From positions 124,001 through 188,000 of the forward strand of contig CBFIHP010000004.1 in NCBI GenBank assembly GCA_965662355.1: 64,000 nt of DNA. The letters are read 5' to 3'. The stretch is from GCA-2683825 sp965662355 (GTDB lineage Bacteria > Planctomycetota > UBA1135 > GCA-002686595). This document shows, piece by piece, positions 29,277-37,356 of this stretch. The stretch's first letter is position 1; each line of letters begins with the position of its first letter. The notes beneath the pieces were generated by a model. The model did no database searches, was not told where the DNA came from, and saw only the letters and a list, made by a program, of their open reading frames with translations. The position numbers were made by a program, and so were the translations under genes.

Positions 29277-30164
29277 CTACTCGTTTCCCAGCTCAACGAG
29301 AACGGAAACGCGGCTCGGGATCCACTCCACCGGGGCACCGGAGTCCAAGAGCTTCTCGGTCTCCATCACCTCGAGCACGGCCTTGAGAATCTCCGGGTCC
29401 CTACGCCCGATCTCGTTCAGCGCCCCGCCGACGACGCCAGGCCGCATGGAGGAGGCCTCGGCCATCTGCTGTGAGACTTTATTGGCCGTCTCACTGCGGA
29501 TCAGGCCAACACGGTTCTCGCCATCTTGGCGCATGGCGCTGGTGACCTGAACCAGGCGCTTGACCACCTTGTCGGTGATGTTGTCCACCATCGCGCGATC
29601 GGTGAAGCCGACCTTGCGGATGTACACCGAACCGAGACGGTAACCCCATTTTTCCGAGAGTGGAGAGACGGCGCCGCGGACGGTCCGACTCAGGCTGTGC
29701 CTATCCTCGAGCATCTTTTCCATCTCGAGGTTACTCAGCACGGACACGGTGGAACTAGATACGTTCGCCTGCAGGGAGCCCTCGGGATTCGTGTTCCGAA
29801 AGAGGTAGGCTTCCGGGTCATTGACCTGCATCTCATACCAGATGCCGACGCCCATCGGGGTCCCCTCTCCGGAGTTGACCATCTGGTCGCGCAGGTAATG
29901 CTGTCGCAACCCGGTGTTGACGGAGTAGGACTTCCCGAAGAATGGGCAGAGCATTGCTCGCGGGCCGAAGCGGAGAATAGGGAAGTGCAAGCCGGCCTCA
30001 TCGATGGTGCCGAGCACCTTTCCAAAGAGGGTGTACACCAGGGTCTGGGATTCATTGACGATCGTGTGAATACCGAAGACTCTGAACAGTTTGAGGAGGC
30101 CTCTTACGGCGACGAGCCCAGCGAAGAGTCCGAAAAAGAAGGGCGTGGCTTCGATCTCAAACAC
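29277..30164 (-). CDS. SPFH/band-7 domain membrane protein (HflC-like position)
   Basis: The 295-residue protein has an N-terminal membrane helix (FFFGLFAGLVAVRGLL), then an SPFH domain: VNESQTLVYTLFGKVLGTID, AGLHFPILRFGP, and the YEMQVNDPEAYLFR segment, with a helical C-terminus. The order (N-terminal helix, SPFH, coiled coil) matches HflC/stomatin relatives that assemble ring or cage complexes on the membrane. The ATG overlaps the stop of the upstream SPFH gene by 8 bp. Two adjacent, different SPFH genes recall the HflK-HflC pair, but an FtsH gene is not in the window and sequence similarity to true HflC is modest. Confidence 0.82.
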   Translation of the reverse strand: MFEIEATPFFFGLFAGLVAVRGLLKLFRVFGIHTIVNESQTLVYTLFGKVLGTIDEAGLHFPILRFGPRAMLCPFFGKSYSVNTGLRQHYLRDQMVNSGEGTPMGVGIWYEMQVNDPEAYLFRNTNPEGSLQANVSSSTVSVLSNLEMEKMLEDRHSLSRTVRGAVSPLSEKWGYRLGSVYIRKVGFTDRAMVDNITDKVVKRLVQVTSAMRQDGENRVGLIRSETANKVSQQMAEASSMRPGVVGGALNEIGRRDPEILKAVLEVMETEKLLDSGAPVEWIPSRVSVLVELGNE

Positions 30165-31179
30165 TTTGGCCTCCTTCTACGCTGGCAGCGTGGTCTGATT
30201 CGTTCATCACAATGCGCCGGGTCCGTGCGAGGAGCGACAGGCGCATGTTCCTCAAGTACGCGGCCAGACCGGCAGAGCCAGCCTCGTCCTTGATTTTCGA
30301 TAGCGTCGTGCCGAGCTCGCGCAGGGGAGCCACCTCAGCCTGTGCGTTGTTGCGGGCGATCTCGACGGCCCGCTTGCTCATTGTAATCTGCTGCTCTGCG
30401 TCGGCACGCGCCGTACTGATATCAGCGGCTACTTGGTTGCGCGTACTGTTGATCGCGGAAAGAGCTCTATCCACCTCCGACGGTGGGTCGATCTCGGTGA
30501 TCAGGGCCGCCTCCAGCTCGATTCCATATCGGCCTGGTGTCGAACGACATTGCTCTTCCATGAACTGATTGAGCTGTGGAAGGTTCTTCCGGAGATCGTT
30601 AATCGACACGCCCTCGGACGGCTCCACGGCGCTGGTCTCCTCACCCCTGATCTCGGCCTCGCCCACCAGGTTCTGTCCTTGCGGATCGACGAAGTTGGCA
30701 ATCCTCTCGCGCAACACGGAAACGAAGTAGCCCATGATGTGCTCCAGTGGACTCTCCACAGCGAACAGGTAGGGATACAGATTGCCTTCGCTCACGCGGT
30801 ATCGGATCTGGCCGTTGACGCCGGTCGTCAGGTTGTCCTTCGTCACCGCTTCGATGGTCTCCTGCGCTTTCGTCGGATCCCACGTCAATTCGGTCGACTT
30901 GGTGGCTACGGAGACTCTGTGCACCTTTTGCCAGGGCCACTTGAAGTAGGGACCACCTGGTCCAATGACCTGCACGTCTGGATACCGGTAGCGCTCGCGC
31001 TCGTCGTCCGACAACTCGTCGGAAGGGACCGCGACACTCGCCTTGCGCTGTGCTCTTCCGCAGCTGCTGAGCACAGCTCGCTCGTCGGGACGAATCGTGT
31101 AGAAGCCCGTCAGCGTCGCCCATCCCAAGAGGAAGACAGCCATCCCAAGAGCGAAACCCAATACAGCGGACAGAATCAT
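30157..31179 (-). CDS. SPFH/band-7 domain membrane protein (HflK-like position)
   Basis: The 340-residue product is preceded by a strong AAAGGAGG site. One N-terminal membrane helix (VLGFALGMAVFLLGWATLTGF) precedes the SPFH domain: YTIRPDERAVLSSCGRAQ, GPGGPYFKWPWQKVHRVSV and the VNGQIRYRVSEGNLY strand. The helical tail is rich in Ala, Glu and Gln (ISTARADAEQQITMSKRA), as in HflK and stomatins. It is the first gene of a three-gene operon. By analogy it would form a hetero-oligomeric membrane cage with the next gene product, organising membrane proteins or a protease. Confidence 0.85.
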   Translation of the reverse strand: MILSAVLGFALGMAVFLLGWATLTGFYTIRPDERAVLSSCGRAQRKASVAVPSDELSDDERERYRYPDVQVIGPGGPYFKWPWQKVHRVSVATKSTELTWDPTKAQETIEAVTKDNLTTGVNGQIRYRVSEGNLYPYLFAVESPLEHIMGYFVSVLRERIANFVDPQGQNLVGEAEIRGEETSAVEPSEGVSINDLRKNLPQLNQFMEEQCRSTPGRYGIELEAALITEIDPPSEVDRALSAINSTRNQVAADISTARADAEQQITMSKRAVEIARNNAQAEVAPLRELGTTLSKIKDEAGSAGLAAYLRNMRLSLLARTRRIVMNESDHAASVEGGQSV

Positions 31180-31349
31180 GGCGGCCCTCCTTTGTTGCTA
31201 TCCATCTCGATCAAGACTTGGGGATTCTAACAAGGAATCGATGATTCCCTTCACACACGCTGCGAAGGCGTGTCCGCAAGCCCGATTCCGACATCGCAGA
31301 AGTCTTGCCAGCACCACGCTCACCGCGGTCGGTTCCGTACCGCGGTACG

Positions 31350-31550
31350 TTAGTCTTCCTCGAGCAGGGTCTCGGCCTCGGTCAGGAGCTTGCGTTGAGC
31401 ATCGAATCGCCCCTGGTCCGGTCGGTTTATCCCGAGCGTCCTGTTGCGAGGGCCTGCTCGTAGTCGCCGAGGCGATAGCGCGCGTAGCCACGTAGGGCGA
31501 CAGTGGGGCAACAGGAGCTCCAGGCTTGAGTCAGCCACGGACGACTCGTC
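31350..31550 (-). pseudogene. Remnant of a TPR protein C-terminus
   Basis: Two minus-strand frames together read like the end of a tetratricopeptide protein. VALRGYARYRLGDYEQALA lies in one frame around 31440-31500, then, after a frameshift near 31420-31440, RFDAQRKLLTEAETLLEED ends at a TAA at 31352-31350. The pattern matches the last repeats of TPR proteins or TPR-tailed protein kinases of this phylum. The 5' portion is missing, so it is a decayed fragment between the SPFH operon and the lipoprotein gene. The rest of the 31180-31589 gap shows nothing else I recognise. Confidence 0.55.
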
Positions 31551-31589
31551 ACGAAAAGTGCAGAATATCGGCGCCGAAAGCAGGGCAGC

Positions 31590-32342
31590 TCACTGGCGCA
31601 GCAACGCAGCGACCTCTGCGGGAGGATCGAAGGTCGTCGGGGGCAGATTCTCGACATGATCGACCTCGTGCAACTCGATGATCAGCTCTTCGATGCTCGC
31701 GTAGGCCCTGCGGATCGAATGGGACAGCAACACGCCATCCACGGATCGATAGTCACCGTACGTGAAGACCACGGGTAGGAGGTTGCCGTAGTAGATACGG
31801 CGCCCCTCCGTGCGGACGTGGAGACCGGTTTCGACGTCGAAGAAACGCACCTCGCTCGTTCCCGATGCGGGTGTGAGCTCGACCGCGTGCACGGCTCGGC
31901 TGTCGAGAATGCGATCGGGGAGGAGCTTCACACTCTCGAATTGCTCGCGCCAGCGTACCGCCGCGTCGATCGGGGCATCGCGCAAGGCCTGATCCAGGTC
32001 TTCCCCTTCGGGGAGCAGGACGCCGGACATGAGGGCGTAGGACCAGGCGACCTCCTCGAAGCTCCCCTCTTCCTGGTCGCCCGTCGCCTCGGAACGGGAA
32101 AACCAGCGACGGTCCGTGGAACGGGTCTCGTGGACGGTGAGGTTGCAGAGGGTGTTCAGACTCTTGTAGAGAACCGTGCCCTTCGAGATCCGGAAGTTGT
32201 GGGCGTAGGCCTCCGGACCACCGGTGGCCGCGACGTGACGGTCGAGGACCGCGGCGGCATCGAGATCGGGTGCCTTGAGCGGAACGGTACGGCAAGCCAG
32301 GAACGTGAGCATCGAGACGAGAAGGAGCGCGCGAATCTTCAT
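31590..32342 (-). CDS. Lipoprotein, LolA/LolB-like fold suspected
   Basis: The 250-residue product has a lipobox (LTFLAC, Cys17). After the anchor, DLDAAAVLDRHVAATGGPEAY is the start seen in many outer-membrane-lipoprotein-sorting-like proteins. The body is beta-rich (GTSEVRFFDVETGLHVRTE, then VVFTYGDYRSVDGVLLSHSI), fitting the half-open barrel of LolA/LolB/LppX-like proteins. The ATG lies two bases after the S41 protease stop, so both are in one operon. It may bind a lipid or act as partner of the protease; the similarity is at the level of pattern only. Confidence 0.65.
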   Translation of the reverse strand: MKIRALLLVSMLTFLACRTVPLKAPDLDAAAVLDRHVAATGGPEAYAHNFRISKGTVLYKSLNTLCNLTVHETRSTDRRWFSRSEATGDQEEGSFEEVAWSYALMSGVLLPEGEDLDQALRDAPIDAAVRWREQFESVKLLPDRILDSRAVHAVELTPASGTSEVRFFDVETGLHVRTEGRRIYYGNLLPVVFTYGDYRSVDGVLLSHSIRRAYASIEELIIELHEVDHVENLPPTTFDPPAEVAALLRQ

Positions 32343-32344
32343 GC

Positions 32345-33625
32345 TCAGTTGTTCCCCCGGATCCAGTCGATGGCAAAGAGGAGCGCTTCATCCTCGAGCA
32401 TGTCCGTTCCCCGTCGCGGTTCGGTCTCGACGTCGGGCACAACGCCGGGCCCTTCGAGCTCGACGCCTTCGGCCGTGACGTAGTTGCCAATGGCGTGCAG
32501 AAGCGAATCTCCGTTGGGGAGCCGGTCGAATACCGAGGGGAGCACGGCCCCGGCGGTGGCCTGCCCGAAGAGGCGTGCACCTCCCGCGTCGCGCATGCCC
32601 GCAGCGAAGACCTCGGCGGAGGATCCCGAAGCGCGGTCGGTCAAGACGGCGACCCGACGGTCGTAGTGGAACTGACGCGGACCGGCATACCACACGAGCT
32701 CACAGTCGCGCATGATCATGGAGCCGACGAGTGTCTGCTTGCCGCCGGTGAAATACCCGATCATCGTCAGGGCCATCTCCCCCATGCCGCCGCCGTTTCC
32801 ACGCACGTCGATGACGAGCCCTTCCGTGTCTCCAAAGGACCGGAGCGCTCGTTCGAACTGACTGATCACGAGAACGGGATCGAAGAAAGCGTTGAACGCG
32901 ATGTAGCCGATGTCTCCGTCCAGGACTTGGTCCTCGATCCAGACGTTCTGGGCCGGCATGCCTTCGAACTCATAGAGACGCGAACGACGAGCCTCGAGCG
33001 GAAGGCCCACCTCGCGAGCCTCGGAACCTGGTCCCCTGAATTCCACGACGACCTCCTCACCGCTCGCCTTCAACAAGGGGAAGTTGACCTCGCACGTGGT
33101 CTCGCACCTGGCAGGAACGGGCGTCTCCCCTACCCGGACGATACGCCAGCCCACCTGAACGCCGGCACGCGCAACCGCCGAGCCAGGAGTGACCGTTGCG
33201 ACGCGGGGCTCGCCCTCGACGAGGTGCACCGCAAATCCCAGGCCGCTGTCCCACGTTTGCTGGCCGGGAGGCGTGAGCTTGCGCTCGCTCTCCGGCGCCG
33301 CGGATCCGCCACCGGGTATGACCGAGAAGTGGGATTGTCCGAGACGGCCGAGCATCTCGTTGAGGATGCCCCTCAATGCCGCCTTCGAGCTGGCCTTCTC
33401 TGCACGGGGCCGCAGCTCGTCGCGGACCTTCTGCCAGTCGAGTCCGCCGAGCTCGGGATCGAAGTGCGTATCGCGCACGAGCGTCCACACCTTGTCGAAG
33501 GTCTGCAGGTGAACCGCGCGGTCGTCCTGGCCAAGGACGGCCGACGACACCGTCAGACAAAGGGCTGCCGCAAGTGCGGATCGCCCCAGGACGGGAAACC
33601 ACTCGTGAATTCGCTGAAACCGCAA
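32345..33625 (-). CDS. S41-family serine protease (PDZ and C-terminal-processing-like)
   Basis: Translation starts at a TTG at 33625 placed five bases after AGGAGG. The 426-residue protein has a signal peptide (ALAAALCLTVSSAVLGQ), a PDZ-like segment (LGFAVHLVEGEPRVATV, SAVARAGVQVGWRIVRV), and an S41 core: GLVIDVRGNGGGMGE, the nucleophile region ASGSSAEVFAAG (Ser336) and GQATAGAVLPS. In CtpA-type proteases the last motif contains the catalytic lysine (GxxTxGK). Here the position is Ala-Val, so the protein belongs with tricorn/CPAF-like S41 members that use other residues. It would cleave proteins in the periplasm. It is first in a two-gene operon with a lipoprotein. Confidence 0.88.
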   Translation of the reverse strand: MRFQRIHEWFPVLGRSALAAALCLTVSSAVLGQDDRAVHLQTFDKVWTLVRDTHFDPELGGLDWQKVRDELRPRAEKASSKAALRGILNEMLGRLGQSHFSVIPGGGSAAPESERKLTPPGQQTWDSGLGFAVHLVEGEPRVATVTPGSAVARAGVQVGWRIVRVGETPVPARCETTCEVNFPLLKASGEEVVVEFRGPGSEAREVGLPLEARRSRLYEFEGMPAQNVWIEDQVLDGDIGYIAFNAFFDPVLVISQFERALRSFGDTEGLVIDVRGNGGGMGEMALTMIGYFTGGKQTLVGSMIMRDCELVWYAGPRQFHYDRRVAVLTDRASGSSAEVFAAGMRDAGGARLFGQATAGAVLPSVFDRLPNGDSLLHAIGNYVTAEGVELEGPGVVPDVETEPRRGTDMLEDEALLFAIDWIRGNN

Positions 33626-34024
33626 AGAGTCCTCCTGCTCGCTGGACGTTGTAGCCCATTGCGCTACCGGCGGGAGAGTATCGCAATTATCCAGCGAAAA
33701 GACGGCTCCGCACTGCCGGAACCTGGCGATGAACCCAGCCGGAAACGGCCAGGAGAAGCAACTTCAGCGGGAATGTGTCGGCCAGTACCTCGCCCTTGTA
33801 GCCGTTGCCAAGGCCCTTGATTCGCAACGGGTTACGTCACGGCCCGATAAGTGGACAGGACGGGCCCCAAAACTCGACCTGAGCCCCGTCAAAGCCGCGG
33901 TCATGAGCCGTATCAAAGCGCTGCCCATTGGTCACGCGACCGACCTCAACCGCAGCGACGCTGCTATGCTCTCGCAAGAGAACCTCCGGGCGAAGGACGT
34001 GCCCCTATGTGCCACAGGAAAACG
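33626..34024. other. 399-bp divergent intergenic region
   Basis: This gap separates the divergent S41 protease and PVC dehydrogenase genes and must hold both promoters. I see no supported coding frame, RNA gene or strong inverted repeat. The only clear signals are the ribosome sites at each end (AGGAGG for the protease, AGGA for the dehydrogenase). Confidence 0.4.
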
Positions 34025-36343
34025 ATGCTTCGAACGAGCGCGAGCATCGCCCTGCTTTGCTTGCTGACAGGACCATCCGTCTCGTCCCCCACCGCGGGCG
34101 ACGAACCCGAGGTTCGAGTGAAGGGCCATCGCTTGTCCCTACTCGCAAGAGAACCCGACATCGCGACGCCGGTTGGCATGGCCGCTCTTGCGAACGGCGA
34201 CCTGCTGGTCCTCGAGTCCCACACGCACCAGCGCGATAAGGATTACTCCGGCCCTGAGAGTGATCGTGTGCGTCGCTTTGCGGACTCCGATGGGGACGGC
34301 GTGCCTGATCGCTGGGTGGACGACTTTGCGTCGGGGTATCGTCACGCACTCAACGTCGCAGCTCGCCCCGACGGTGCGGTCTACCTGGTGACGCGCCGCG
34401 ACGTGCGCTTGCTCTCCGATCGTGACGGCGACGGAAAGGCAGAGCTCGACGAGGTCATCGTTCGCCTGGAATCGGATGTCGACTACCCCCACAACGCGTT
34501 GGGCGGCATCTGGCTCTCCGGTAATCAGCTCTACCTCGGGATGGGGGAGAACTTCGGGGGGCGCTATGCGCTCATTGGCTCCGACGGCTCGTCTTTCAGC
34601 GACGAAGGAGGGTGTGGGCGCGTTTTCGTATGCCAGCCCGACGGATCGAAGCTAAGGAAGTACGCCTCGGGGTTTTGGAACCCGTTCGGGTTGTGCGCAG
34701 CGAGCGGGCGTGTCTACTGCATCGACAACGACCCCGACGCGAGTCCACCGTGCCGGTTGCTCGAAGTGCAAGCTGGCGATGACTTTGGCTATCGCTTTGA
34801 GTATCACCGTGCGGGCCTCCATCCGCTCCAAGCGTGGGACGGCGAGTTGCCCGGGACCAAAGGTATGGTCTCCGGCGTGGGCGAGGCGCCAACGGGGATC
34901 GTCGCACACCGCGGCTGGCTATGGGTGACGAGCTGGGGCGAGCATCGGATCGAGCGCTACCGATTGCGCCTGGTCGACGGCGTTGTGAAGGCCGATCGCG
35001 AAGTCGTCGTGCAAGGGCTTTCTGACTTCCGCCCGACAGGCATCGCAGTCGGCTTGGATGGTGCCCTGTACTTCGGTGATTGGGTCAGCCGCAGTTACCC
35101 AGTTCACGGCAAGGGGCGGCTGTGGCGTCTCGAGCTTCCGGAGTCGGAGTCTATCGAGCCGCTCCCCGCGGCCAGGCAACGGTCCCTTCGAGCTCGGCTG
35201 CTTGGCCCGGACGGATCCGCGCTGAACCCATACGGCGAGCTGCGTGTCGCTCGAGAGGAGGAGAGGTTGAGCGTCGATCTGCTTCGTCGTGCACTCGAGA
35301 GCGAGGACGCGGCGCTGCGTCTCTGCGCCGTTCGCTACGCAGCGGATATGCGCGCGGATGACCTTGGAGACGATGTCCGGCGCTTGATCCAGCCGACGAT
35401 CAGCGACCCGCGCGAGTACATGGCGCTCGTCGCCGCGCTCGAGTGGCTCGACCCTGAGCAACGGTCCGCGACCTCGACCGGCGAGCTCATGGCGCGGCAC
35501 CTCGCCGACGAAGGACTCTCTTTCGTGTTGCAGGCGATCGCGCTGCGCAACACTCCGCCGGACCACGACGTCTTGCGAGGCGATTTCTTGACGGAGCTAC
35601 TCCGTTCCGAACATCCCGTACTCCGCGCCGAAGCCGTGTGGACGCTCGCACTGCAGTCGAGCGAAGGACGTTTCGAGCGCCTCGCGGGACTTGCCACCGA
35701 CCCCCGCGAGGCGCCTGAAATTCGCGCCATCGCTGTGTCTGGCCTGGCGCTCGACGTGGAACGTCGAAGGACCGCTCTGGAATCGCTCGTTGAGGATCCC
35801 GAACCCTCCGTCGCACGCGAAGCATCGCGGATCCTGCGCCTGGCGGGTCTGTCCAAACCCATGGCTGAAGAGCGACCAGCGTCGAACGACCTGAACGCCT
35901 GGATCGAGCTTCTCGAGCACGGAGGTGACGTCGATTCCGGCCGGCGCTTGTTCTTGACGACAACGGGACCGAATTGCGCGGCTTGCCACCGCCATTCAGG
36001 ACGTGGCGCGGCTGTCGGCCCCGATCTCACTCGGGTCGGGAACCAGCAATCGCGTGCGCGAATCGTGACCTCGATCCTTCGGCCAAGCGCGGAAATCGCT
36101 CCGCGCTACGAGCCGTGGGTACTCACGACCTCCGATGGTGCGCTACACACCGGCTTTCTCTTGCCCCAGTCCGGCGACAACGGCCAGGAGACTTATATGG
36201 GGACGAACGGCCATCGTTTCACGCTGCGCGCCGACGAAGTCGAGGACCGGTACGTTAGCGACTTGTCGATCATGCCCGACGGATTCGAAAACGCGTTGAC
36301 GGTGGATGACCTGAGAGACCTGGTCGCCTTCCTCGCTGAGTAG
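34025..36343 (+). CDS. PVC-type membrane-bound dehydrogenase with HEAT repeats and one haem
   Basis: The ATG at 34025 has AGGA five bases upstream; an ATG at 34007 is an alternative. The 772-residue protein has a signal peptide (ALLCLLTGPSVSS). The first 380 residues are a glucose/sorbosone-dehydrogenase-type propeller (PVGMAALANGDLLVLESHTH, ADSDGDGVPDRWVDDFASG, ALNVAARPDGAVYLV, GFWNPFGLCAASGRVY). About 430-620 are HEAT-like repeats. A single C-type haem site CAACH is at 651-655, followed by a short cytochrome domain with GPDLTRVG and SIMPDGFENALT. This propeller-HEAT-cytochrome layout is characteristic of Planctomycetota and Verrucomicrobiota. It probably oxidises sugars or related compounds and passes electrons through its own haem. 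Confidence 0.92.
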   Translation: MLRTSASIALLCLLTGPSVSSPTAGDEPEVRVKGHRLSLLAREPDIATPVGMAALANGDLLVLESHTHQRDKDYSGPESDRVRRFADSDGDGVPDRWVDDFASGYRHALNVAARPDGAVYLVTRRDVRLLSDRDGDGKAELDEVIVRLESDVDYPHNALGGIWLSGNQLYLGMGENFGGRYALIGSDGSSFSDEGGCGRVFVCQPDGSKLRKYASGFWNPFGLCAASGRVYCIDNDPDASPPCRLLEVQAGDDFGYRFEYHRAGLHPLQAWDGELPGTKGMVSGVGEAPTGIVAHRGWLWVTSWGEHRIERYRLRLVDGVVKADREVVVQGLSDFRPTGIAVGLDGALYFGDWVSRSYPVHGKGRLWRLELPESESIEPLPAARQRSLRARLLGPDGSALNPYGELRVAREEERLSVDLLRRALESEDAALRLCAVRYAADMRADDLGDDVRRLIQPTISDPREYMALVAALEWLDPEQRSATSTGELMARHLADEGLSFVLQAIALRNTPPDHDVLRGDFLTELLRSEHPVLRAEAVWTLALQSSEGRFERLAGLATDPREAPEIRAIAVSGLALDVERRRTALESLVEDPEPSVAREASRILRLAGLSKPMAEERPASNDLNAWIELLEHGGDVDSGRRLFLTTTGPNCAACHRHSGRGAAVGPDLTRVGNQQSRARIVTSILRPSAEIAPRYEPWVLTTSDGALHTGFLLPQSGDNGQETYMGTNGHRFTLRADEVEDRYVSDLSIMPDGFENALTVDDLRDLVAFLAE

Positions 36344-36556
36344 GGCAGGCGTATCCACGGTGCACTCTTCGACAGCGGCCAGACACTCCTCGTACGACCT
36401 CTCCTTCGGCACCTACACGCACACAGGGGATGATGAGCTACGCGAGACCGTCGAGAACACCTTTGGAAAGCACAGTGATTTGCACAGTCTCAGTCCAAAA
36501 CACAGTCACTCCTGGCTGTCCATGCCTTTGGAAATCAGCGTTTGCGCACCTGAGAG

Positions 36557-36630
36557 TGGGCCCTGCAGGACTCGAACCTGCGACCAATTGATTATGAGTC
36601 AACTGCTCTAACCGACTGAGCTAAGGGCCC
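36557..36630 (-). tRNA. tRNA-Ile2 (CAT anticodon, lysidine type)
   Basis: The 74-nt cloverleaf has a 7-bp acceptor stem GGGCCCT/AGGGCCC, D stem GCTC/GAGC, anticodon stem GTTGA/TCAAT, loop CTCATAA, and T stem GCAGG/CCTGC with TTCGAGT. The anticodon is CAT. The body (CTTAGCTCAGT...GGTTAGAGCA...GACTCATAATC...TTGGTCGC) closely follows Escherichia coli tRNA-Ile2 rather than elongator Met, so C34 is expected to be modified to lysidine by TilS and the tRNA to read AUA. CCA is not encoded (the sequence after A73 is CTC). Elongator tRNA-Met is the alternative. Confidence 0.9.
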
Positions 36631-36643
36631 CTGGGAGTCGGGT

Positions 36644-36673
36644 AGCTTAGGTCTCGGCTGCGGAGTTCATCAA
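36644..36673 (-). promoter_or_regulatory. Possible sigma-70-type promoter of the tRNA gene
   Basis: On the minus strand TTGATG and TAAGCT are spaced by 18 bases, and the second box ends 13 bases before the mature tRNA 5' end. Match to consensus is moderate for -35 and weak for -10. Confidence 0.3.
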
Positions 36674-36726
36674 GGGCATTCCGCGGGGGGTTTTTGGTGT
36701 GATCCCTGGGGAGGATTCTTGGCGGC

Positions 36727-37112
36727 TCAGGAGGGGACGTTGCGGGTCTGGTTGCTGTGGCGGGAGGACTCGAGGACTTGAAGGATGGAGATGAGGGCCT
36801 CGGGTTGGACGGGCTTGGAAAGGTAGTCGTTCATGCCGGCTGCGAGGCAGCGTTCGCGGTCGCCAGTCATGGCGTTGGCGGTGAGGGCGACGATGTGGGC
36901 GGGGGAGCTGTGGCCAGCGGTGCGTGGGGGATTTCTGAGAGCTTGGGCTCGAGCTTGTCGAACGTGATGCTGAACCAAAAGGTGGAGCCTTGGCCCACGG
37001 CGGATTGGATGGCGAGGCCCAGGCCTGTTCCTGAGTGCGGGCGCGTGGCGGTCTGGTCGATCTGGGAGAAGGATTCGAAGATGCGCGCCTGCTGATTCGG
37101 AGCGATTCCGTG
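36727..37112 (-). pseudogene. Decayed hybrid histidine kinase
   Basis: On the minus strand the frame at about 37112-36867 reads GIAPNQQARIFESFSQIDQT then SGTGLGLAIQSAVGQGSTFWFSI, clearly the F and G2 boxes of a HATPase domain. The 15 or so residues that normally follow GTGLGLAI (the LVELMGG segment) are deleted. After a frameshift the C-terminal end of a receiver domain appears (AHIVALTANAMTGDRERCLA, MNDYLSKPVQPEAL) and ends at 36727; most of the receiver, with its phosphoacceptor Asp, is missing. The sensor, HisKA domain and N box are also missing. This is the wreck of a gene of the same class as the intact kinase at 55568-57550. Confidence 0.75.
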
Positions 37113-37356
37113 TTTGTCGGCCCTTGAGGGTCGCTTCTTAGGTGTGTGGCCTACTTTACGGGGGCCTGCATGCTCCCAGTTGCTCGGATTCCCCCACGTC
37201 GATCCGGAAGGAATTGCCGGGTGAAGGCAGCACCCGCTTGGGCCATCGTCCGGGGCTCCGGCGCGTTTTCATGAGAAGCACCCACCGACAGGCCCCGGCA
37301 GCCTTGATAATCGGTGTACGGAAGCCTGCGCGCTTCCCTACCCACCCACTCGACGC

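Noticed and set aside
36450..36530. Three CACAGT boxes before the tRNA as a possible regulatory repeat or CRISPR-like element
   Set aside because: The boxes are six bases long with uneven spacing and no conserved flanks, which is expected by chance.
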